From: Laburnicola sp. R22_1
Taxonomy: Eukaryota; Ascomycota; Dothideomycetes; Pleosporales; Didymosphaeriaceae
Assembly (NCBI GenBank): GCA_014281115.1
Contig: JACONQ010000008.1
Span: 3,038,001-3,102,000, forward strand
Reading direction: 5' to 3'
DNA length: 64,000 bases
Under the pieces are notes generated by a model. It searched no databases, had not been told where the DNA came from, and saw nothing but the letters and a program-made list of their open reading frames with translations. Both the position numbers and the translations under genes were made by a program. Within the stretch, counting starts at the first letter, position 1. Each line of letters starts with the position of its first letter. Of this stretch, positions 57,364 to 64,000 are shown one piece after another.

Positions 57364-57981
57364 AACGTACTTTGCACTCGAGTCGGACACTCTATTAAGT
57401 CGGACACTTTGCCAAGACCCTACTAAAACGTACTATTAGCAATAGTATAACGCGATGCCTTAACCACATAATAAACTACTAGCGTTAAAAGAAGCGCGTA
57501 TACAGCTTGCGATCTAGGCTATTAAATAAGACGCGACACTCTCTTAGCGACGCGCTACAGCTATCTATAATATCTCTTAAAGTACACTTAGCGACTAACG
57601 CGCTAGAAAGATGTTTAGACGCGACTGCGCACCCAATAAAATAAGACTTACTATAAGAGAGGAGCAGGCGATTATAGAGCATATACTTAACCTAGACGCG
57701 CGAGGATTTCCGCCTCAGCTCGATGCTATAAAAGATATGGCTAATTCTTTACTGGCTGCACGCTACTATAAGCCAGTTGGCCAGAGGTGGCCTTATAACT
57801 TTGTTAAGCGCCAGCCAGAGCTTAAAGTCAAGTTTAATTAAAAGTACGACTATAAGAGAGCTCTCTAGGAGGATCCTAAGGTAATACAAGACTAGTTCCG
57901 GCTTGTAGAGAATATAAAGGCTAAACATAATATCCTAGATAAGGACACCTATAATTTTAATAAAGTAGGCTTTATAATAGG

Positions 57982-58273
57982 TGTTAGATAGACAGTTACT
58001 ATAAAATCTAGTGGGTAGGTGTGTACGATTATATGGCTCCTTATAGTGGTAATTAGTGTAAATTACTATAATTTCACTGTGAAATACACTAAGGAGGCTG
58101 GCGCACTACTGTTTTACACTGCCCCTATACTATTCTAAATAGTACTAGTGCGGCTTAGTACTAGATAGTGACTTTTCGCGGTAGCCGAGCTTCTCCGACA
58201 GAACACACACAATTAATTAATCAACCCACTACTTTTCTATCTTAACTTATTAAGAATACCCGTATATTTAACA
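57982..58273 (+). mobile_element. Solo LTR of the Copia family inside element A
   Basis: 292 bp from TGTTAGATAGACAG to TATATTTAACA, flanked by ATAGG on both sides (57977-57981, 58274-58278), a 5-bp LTR-type duplication. It is an inverted relative of the LTR at 56292-56612 (shared GAGAAGCTCGGCTA and CACTAGTACTATTT words). It splits the first catalytic block of the element A transposase. Confidence 0.75.
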
Positions 58274-58635
58274 ATAGGCATAATATTAACTAAAGTAGTA
58301 GTTATAGGCTCTAAGCGTTAAGGACGGCCAAAGCAGGTACAGTAGGGCAATAGGGAGTGGACAATAGTCATCCAAGGCATTAATGCGATGGGGTAGTAGA
58401 TCCCACCCTTTATTATCTTTGGGGGCAAGCACTACCTCTCCGCCTAGTATAAGAAGAAGGATCTACCTTATAATTAGGTTATTGCAGTCTCTAAGAACAG
58501 CTAGATAACAAATAAGCTTAGTCTATAGTAGCTAAAGCACTTTAATAAGTATACAAAGAGGCGTGTTATTAGTATAATACATTTGCTTATTCTTAATAGC
58601 TATAAAAGTTATAACTTATTTAAATTTAAATAGTA

Positions 58636-60508
58636 ACGTACTCTACAACCGAGCGACTCACCCAACCGAGCGACTCACTTTTGCCAAGACCCCACCAAAA
58701 CATATACTATTCACGACAGTACAGAGTTAATACGAACTATTATGAATAGTCTAAATAGGCCAATCTATTCAGAATCTACTTCTGTAAGTTATTTACACGT
58801 TGTTCTATTGTGCCCAGGCTCGCCGCAGCGTCCACAGCGCTGTTGAGTTAGCTCGCCTCCATTAACGCGCGCCCTCTTCTTTGCCTTCTTGCCATCACTG
58901 CGCGCCGCAAAGTCCTTTAGAGTAGCCAGCCGCTGGCCCTCTTTAGCTATAAGAGCTCCTTCTTGCTGCAATCGCTTTCTTTTGTGCGATTTACGTCGCG
59001 TGGCGGCCTTATTAGCAGCTTGAAGTTTAGCGTTGCGTTTGGTTATTAACACCAAAGAATGCCCTATTAGCTTGGCGCCTTTAACGAGCTTTTCCACCGC
59101 CTTAACTATATAAGTTAGGGAACTATCCACATGCCTTTGAATCCTCTGCTTAACTAGCATTAATTGTGACCTAAGTTCTATACTATTTCGCGGAGTTTGC
59201 GACTCCTATATACTATCGCGAATAGTACATTCTGGAGGCGTACGCAGGCGGACGTCAAGCTGCGATAGTACAGCCTCTGGGTTGTGGGGCACTAGGCCAG
59301 CACCTCGAAAGCCTCCTTTAATATTACTTTTAGTAATTAAAGCCTTAAAAGCAGCAATAAAGCAAGGTAGGAACTCGATTTTGGTGATGTGCGTGATATA
59401 GTTGCGCATTAGATTCTTAGCTTGGCGCCTATACGCCTTCTTTAACAGCGCAAAACAACCCACATTAAGTGGCTGCAAGAGGTGCGACGAATGTAGAGGC
59501 ATACAAAGAGTAATAATATTACTCTTTTTGCAGTAATCCTGGAATTTAAGCGAGTTGTGACTTTCGTGGCCATTAATAATAAGCAAACGTACTCCACTAA
59601 TAGTACGCCTCTTTATATGCTTATTAAAGTGCTTTAGCCATTATAGACCAAGCTTATTTGTCGTCTAGCCGTTCTTAGAGACTGCAATAACCCAATTATA
59701 AGGTAGATCCTTCTCCTTATACTAGGCGGAGAGGTGGTGCTTGCCCCCAAAGATAATAAAGGGTGGGATCCACCACCCCATTGCGTTAATGCCTTAGATG
59801 ACTATTGTCCACTCCCTATTGCCCTGCTGCACCTGCTTTGGCCGTCCTTAACGCTTAGAGCCTGTGACTACTACTCTAGTTGATATTATGCCCATTATAA
59901 AGCCAGACTCGTCGAAATTATAGGTGTCCTTATCTAGGATACCATACTTAGCCTTCATATTCTCCACAAGCCAGAACCAGCCTTATATCACCTTAGGATC
60001 CTCCTAGAGGGCTCTCTTATAGTCGTACTTTCGATTAAACTTGACTTTAAGCTCTGGCTGGCGCTTAACAAAGTTTGGAGCCTAGTTATGGCCCACAGGG
60101 TCGCGATGCCGCTTAGCTAGCAAAGAATTAGCCATATCCTCTACAGTAGCAAGCTATAGCGGGAATCCTCGCAAGTCTAGGTCGAGTACATACTGTATAA
60201 TCGCCTTCTCCTCTCTTACAGTAAGCTTTATTGTGTTGGGTGGGCAGTCGCGTTAGAAGGCAATTCTAGCGCGTTGTTAGCTAAGGGTCTTTTAAGAAAT
60301 ATTATAGATAGCGGCAGCGCGTCTTTGCAAAAGTAACGCGTCTCGTTTAATAGCCTGGATCGCAAGCTGTATACGAGCTTTGTTTAACGCTAGTAGTTCG
60401 TTGTGTTGTTAAGGCATCGCGTTGTACTATTAATGGTAGCACGTTTTAGTAGAGTCTTAGCAAAAGTGAGTCGCTCGGTTAGGTGAGTCGCTCGGTTGTG
60501 GAGTACGT
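58636..60508 (-). mobile_element. Pogo-like element B nested in A
   Basis: 1873 bp. Ends ACGTACTCTACAACCGAGCG followed by a tandem ACCGAGCGACTCAC motif; TA at 58634-58635 and 60509-60510. The flanks join into continuous element A sequence. Less mutated than A. Confidence 0.93.
58789..60417 (-). pseudogene. Element B transposase with zinc knuckle and lost catalytic Asp
   Basis: DDE_1/pogo transposase of about 540 codons with scattered stops. It shows the CENP-B-like region (LTVREEKAIIQYVLDLDLRG), first catalytic block NFDESGFIMG (Asp kept), second LLIINGHESHNSLKF (Asn where relatives have Asp), third LLQPLNVGCFALLKKAYRRQ (Asn for Asp), and a basic coiled region (58900-59100) ending in CGRCGEPGHNRTTCK, a C-x2-C-x4-H-x4-C knuckle. 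Longest open parts are 59206-59586 and 58789-59160. Both Asp-to-Asn changes are single G-to-A transitions. The knuckle may add nucleic-acid binding (inference). Confidence 0.88.
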
Positions 60509-61414
60509 TATTACAAAAAGAGCAATATTGTTACTCTCTATATGCCCTTGCATTCGTCGTACCTCTTGCAGCCACTTAATGTGGGCTGTTTCGCGCCTTT
60601 AAAAAAGGCGTATGGGCGCTAAGCTAAGGATTTAATGCGCAACCACATCACGCACATTACTAAAATTAAGTTCCTGCCTTGCTTTATTGCTGCTTTTAAG
60701 GCTTTGTTTACTAAAAGTAATATTAAAGGAGGCTTTTGAGGTGCTGGCCTAGTGCCCCACAACCTAGAAGCTATAATATCGCAGCTTAACGTCCGCCTAC
60801 GTACGCCTCTACTTTGTACTATTCGCGATAGTACATAGGAGTCGCAAACTCCGCGAAATAGTATAGAACTTAGGTCGCAATCGACGCTAGTTAAGCAGAG
60901 GATTTAAAGGCATGTGGATAGTTCCCTAACTTATATAGTTGAGGCGATGGAAAAGCTTATTAAAGGCGCTAAGATACGGTAATAGGGCATTCTTTAGTAT
61001 TAATAACCAAACGCAACGCTAAACTTCAAGCTACTAATAAGGCCGCCACACGACGTAAATTATATAAAAGAAAGCGATTGCAGCAAGAAGGAGTCCTTAT
61101 AGTTAAATAGGGCCAGCGACTACCTACTCTAAAGGACTTTGGGGTGCGTAGTGATGGCAAGAAGGCAAAGAAGAGGGTGCGCACTAATGGAGGCGAATCC
61201 GCTTAACGGCGCTGTGGACGCTGTAGCAAGCCTAGGCACAATAAAAAAACCTATAGATAGCTTATAGAAGTAGATTCTAAATAGTTTAGCCTATTTAGAC
61301 TATCGAAAATAGTTTATATTAACTCTATACTATCGTGAATAGTATAGAACTTAGTGGGGTCTTAGCAAAGTGTCCGACTTAATAGAGTGTCCGACTCGAG
61401 TGTAAAGTACGTTA

Positions 61415-62112
61415 ATAGAAAACGCGATAGTTAGGAGCTTATAAAAGCAATATCTAGGCGCGTAGTTACTATAGCGTATAGAATTAATTCTATCTTTTGC
61501 TAGTATTAGTTAATCTCTGCCTTTATAGCGAGTCCTTCTTAAGATAGTAGTTTGACTACTAACATTAGGATTTTGTGTTTAAGGTCGCGTTAGTTAATAA
61601 GGCGACTAATCTTGTCTATATAGGACGCCTATAATAGCCAGAGTTGCCTACTTATATAGTCTCTAATAATTTTAATCCCTAGAAACTACTAAAGATTGTT
61701 ACTTCTAGTAAGGGTAAACTTTATACTTATCTTTTTTATTACTATATTAGTAGTGTATTTCTAATCCCTTAAGTAGGCGACAATAAGGTCGTCTATATAG
61801 AAGAAAATAATAATACTATCTTTAATTATATAGTAAGGTTCGTGTAGAACTATAGTAAAACTAAGATCCTTAAGAGCACTAGTAAATTCTCTCTACCATA
61901 GTAGTAGTAAGATTCGAAGACTATATAGTGCCTTATACAACTATAGAATAGTGCCTAATTAGGTATAACCTTGTGGCATTCTTATATAAAGTTCTCTGTC
62001 CAGTTTCGCGTAGACAAAGGCGTTAGTAACGTCGTACTAGCTGAGTTCTAGATCGTACTAAGCCGCCATAGACATGAGTAGGCGAAATAATTGTCCTGCG
62101 AGGGTTGTGGTG
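61415..62112 (-). pseudogene. Copia polyprotein, reverse transcriptase part
   Basis: Minus-strand text YDVTNAFVYAKLDRELYIRM, PQGYT and KDLSFTIVLHE, then a LLYIDD catalytic motif at about 61790-61806, in the order expected for Ty1/Copia RT. Continues at 57363 beyond element A. The 5' part is cut at 62112 by the Gypsy LTR. Many RIP-type stops. Confidence 0.82.
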
Positions 62113-62390
62113 TGTAAGGGCGGTACACGGCCTTATAGGACAAACCTCTTAGGGACAGCTAGTATGGTTAAAAGAGATAACTAAATTGAGACTATACTAA
62201 GATGGGGGATAAGGAAGGGAACTAGGGGGCCCTTACTTATATAGTGGGCGGTATAGGGCACAGGCCCACGCGAACCACGCGCTAACACTAACTAGGAAAG
62301 GCGCCTTCTATAAGGTAAAAGGCGCTATTAGAGTGTGAAAGGAAAGGTAATAGTAAATAACTAGCAGGGAGGCAGCTACGAATTGTTACA
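62113..62390 (-). repeat. 3' LTR of a Gypsy element
   Basis: 278 bp, TGTAAGGGCGGTACACGG ... GAATTGTTACA, with the purine tract (as TAACCCCCCTTTTAAGG) adjacent at 62391. Same family as the LTRs of the 17.6-20.6 kb element but much less mutated. Confidence 0.88.
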
Positions 62391-64000
62391 TAACCCCCCT
62401 TTTAAGGCCTAAAAATAGAAAGAAAAGTACGTGAAAATAGTGTGTTTTGGCGGATTTTTAACGTAATCAGCACTATTTTAGGGCCAAAGAGGGCTAGAGT
62501 AGGGGCAACAGGCCCCTACGGTTCTAGCGGTGGCCTTAGTTTTCAATTTGGGTACTATTTAGTGGAGATATTAAGGAAAGTTTTTAGGGGTGAATTAGTA
62601 GATTAGTGAAAAAAACGCGGTAGAAACCACATCTTAGCGTTTAGCGTTTCGCTAATAGAGCGCATTCTTGGCTCCAACGCCATATAAAAATATAGTTAGC
62701 CAAAAATTTTCCAATTAGTTTATTACGCGCTAACGTAATTATATTATATAAGGTTCCCTAGTACTATAGGAGAGCGTTTTAAAAAACGTGTTAACCTAAC
62801 TATGTGGTTTTTAATTAGGGCAGGGCGGCTTCTAAAGCCACAGGGGCTGCTAGTAGTAGTGGGGACGTTTAGGAGTGAGGGTACTAAAAAGCAATAGGTA
62901 TCCGGTTATGCGCGCGAGCCTAAGGGCGTGTAGGTGTTAAAAAGCAATAGGCACCTAGCTAAGCACGCCTAATGCGGCGCTTTAACCCTATTTTCGCGGG
63001 CACATTGTCTTTAGGGATAGGCTCTAGAAAGGTGTCTTAGAGGGCGGCATCTAGCCAAATAGGCAACTATTTTAGTAGACTAGCTCGCTTGGGGTACTCT
63101 TAATAGTAAGCTTTAATTAGTAGGAGAGAGTTAACAAAGTTGTTAGTAGGGTAGTAGGTTAAGTTAGGGTTATGCCCTTTCCATGCTGCCTAGTACTTTA
63201 GTGTTCCGTAGTCTACTTTGCTGTTAAGGATGCGAGAAACCAGCTACTTAGAGACTCTATCCACCTTAATAGATAGTTTTAGAGGTTGTAATTAATCTAG
63301 TAAAGGATTATTTAAATCCCTTTAAAGCCTATTAGCGTGGAATACTAGGTGAACTCTTATATATTATAGGAGTTTAAGTACAAATGAGTGGCCTTTCTTG
63401 CCCATAATTAGGTATAGTCCTTTTATTTAATAATCTAGCTTAACTAATAGGCGTTTAATAATAAATCCCTTTAGGGTAATAAAGACCTAGTCTCTAACAT
63501 CGAAATTAATAGCTTGTCTGTGTTTGTTAGCCTACTCTAATTGCATTTCCTAGACAGTAGACATATTAGCGCGGGCGGTGTTATAAACGAATTCGTAGGC
63601 TTTGGCAAAGGCCTTAACCCACGCTTTAGCCTTTTCTAAAGTAACGTCGTCTAGAGATTTAGTAACTAGTTAGGTACGCTCGCGCTAGTCCTAGTGAAAG
63701 TACAGCTAATGCCCGAACTTAATCTTAAAAGGCGAAACTCCGGTACTGTTATAGGGCAGTATCGCTTAGGCCTAGTCTATGCTAGGCGGCAAATCCGACT
63801 AGTTGTCTTAATAAAAGTTAATAAACAGACGCAGACGCTAGTTAAGGTACTAATTTATAATCTTAGTTTAGCTATTAGTTTATAGATGCCGCGCTATAGA
63901 GAGAAGTTACTTAATACCTATAAGCTTACACAAAGCAGCTAGAAAAGCGGAAATAAACTAGGGGTCGTGGTTAGATACAATTAATTAAGAGAGGCCAAAG
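62391..64000 (-). pseudogene. Gypsy chromovirus, integrase and chromodomain, runs off the window
   Basis: From the right edge leftward (minus): integrase core (DP-stop-FISAFLAALCKLIGIK; LPYNSTGVSPFKIKFGH at about 63700), GPY/F-like region (FIIKRLLVKLD; KKGHSFVLKLL; HLVFHANRL), then a chromodomain (VSRILNSKVDYGTLKY; AAWKGHNPNLTYYPTNNFVN) at about 63110-63250, and ~600 bp of non-coding DNA to the purine tract. Stops are mainly TAG/TAA at Gln or Trp positions. Chromodomains of this class guide integration into heterochromatin. The 5' LTR, gag, protease and RT are beyond position 64000. Confidence 0.87.

Larger units (their letters stand above)
57455..61260 (+). pseudogene. Element A transposase, interrupted
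   Basis: The DNA-binding part (57611-57841) is legible: LTIREEQAIIEHILNLDARG and GQRWPYNFVKRQPELKVKFN. The catalytic region is split by the solo LTR and by element B (join at 58634/60511, where the text continues into the CMPLHSSHLLQPL-equivalent). The zinc-knuckle end is at about 61205-61255. In-frame stops abound. Confidence 0.8.
57365..61412 (+). mobile_element. Pogo-like element A, inserted in Copia and itself hit twice
   Basis: Ends ACGTACTTTGCACTCGAGTC at 57365 and inverted at 61412; TA at 57363-57364 and 61413-61414. Same family as element C by its ends. Contains the solo LTR (57982-58273) and element B (58636-60508); the core is about 1.9 kb. Confidence 0.9.

Noticed and set aside
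56292..58273. Two ~300-bp inverted related units first read as a MITE pair
   Set aside because: One abuts a purine tract and Copia coding sequence and the other has a 5-bp duplication, so LTR and solo LTR explain them better.
63694..63885. 63-codon plus-strand frame
   Set aside because: Antisense of the Gypsy integrase.

Overview
The window looks like a chromosome segment of a filamentous ascomycete (Pezizomycotina, perhaps Dothideomycetes; the class is inference). Its genes have short 49-61 nt GT..AG introns with CTAAC/CTGAC-like branch sites. The window is split into near-normal-GC gene islands and very AT-rich blocks of decayed transposons in which CAG/CAA codons are now TAG/TAA and catalytic Asp codons are now Asn. 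That C:G to T:A pattern is what repeat-induced point mutation (RIP) leaves, so most of the window is a RIP-degraded repeat graveyard.

Layout. 1-2560: gene island with a TA-flanked 124-bp MITE and a membrane/C2H2 zinc-finger gene carrying two frameshifts. 2560-4740: gene-free transition. 4.7-14.7 kb: RIP'd repeats, a decayed pogo/Fot1-like transposase, and a three-element nest of pogo-like transposons (8630-14732). 14.7-17.6 kb: island with an XPG/Rad2-family nuclease gene broken by one TAA. 17650-20645: LTR-retrotransposon derivative with 5-bp target duplication. 20.7-33.1 kb: AT-rich block of several dispersed repeat families, many copies of a ~105-bp short element, and another pogo element with TA duplications. 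33.3-36.5 kb: cytochrome P450 pseudogene split by a pogo/Tigger-like element. 36545 and 48108: outer edges of ~0.8-kb arms in inverted orientation, enclosing a cupin pseudogene and an intact UbiA prenyltransferase. 48.1-56.3 kb: non-autonomous hAT element, rhodopsin-like membrane protein gene disrupted by the short element, 3.3-kb hAT transposon, apparently intact O-methyltransferase gene, hAT remnant. 56.3-64.0 kb: Copia element (minus strand) split by a nest of two pogo elements plus a solo LTR, then by a chromodomain Gypsy element running off the end.

Genes most likely still coding are the UbiA prenyltransferase (39610-40620, minus) and the O-methyltransferase (54431-55849, minus). With the P450, cupin and rhodopsin-like pseudogenes they resemble a dismantled specialised-metabolite (possibly meroterpenoid-like) cluster; this is inference, and no backbone synthase is seen. 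The most unusual non-genic signal is the ~105-bp short element (about 25 copies) that makes about 11-bp target duplications without obvious terminal inverted repeats. No CRISPR, rRNA, tRNA or bacterial-type feature was recognised.
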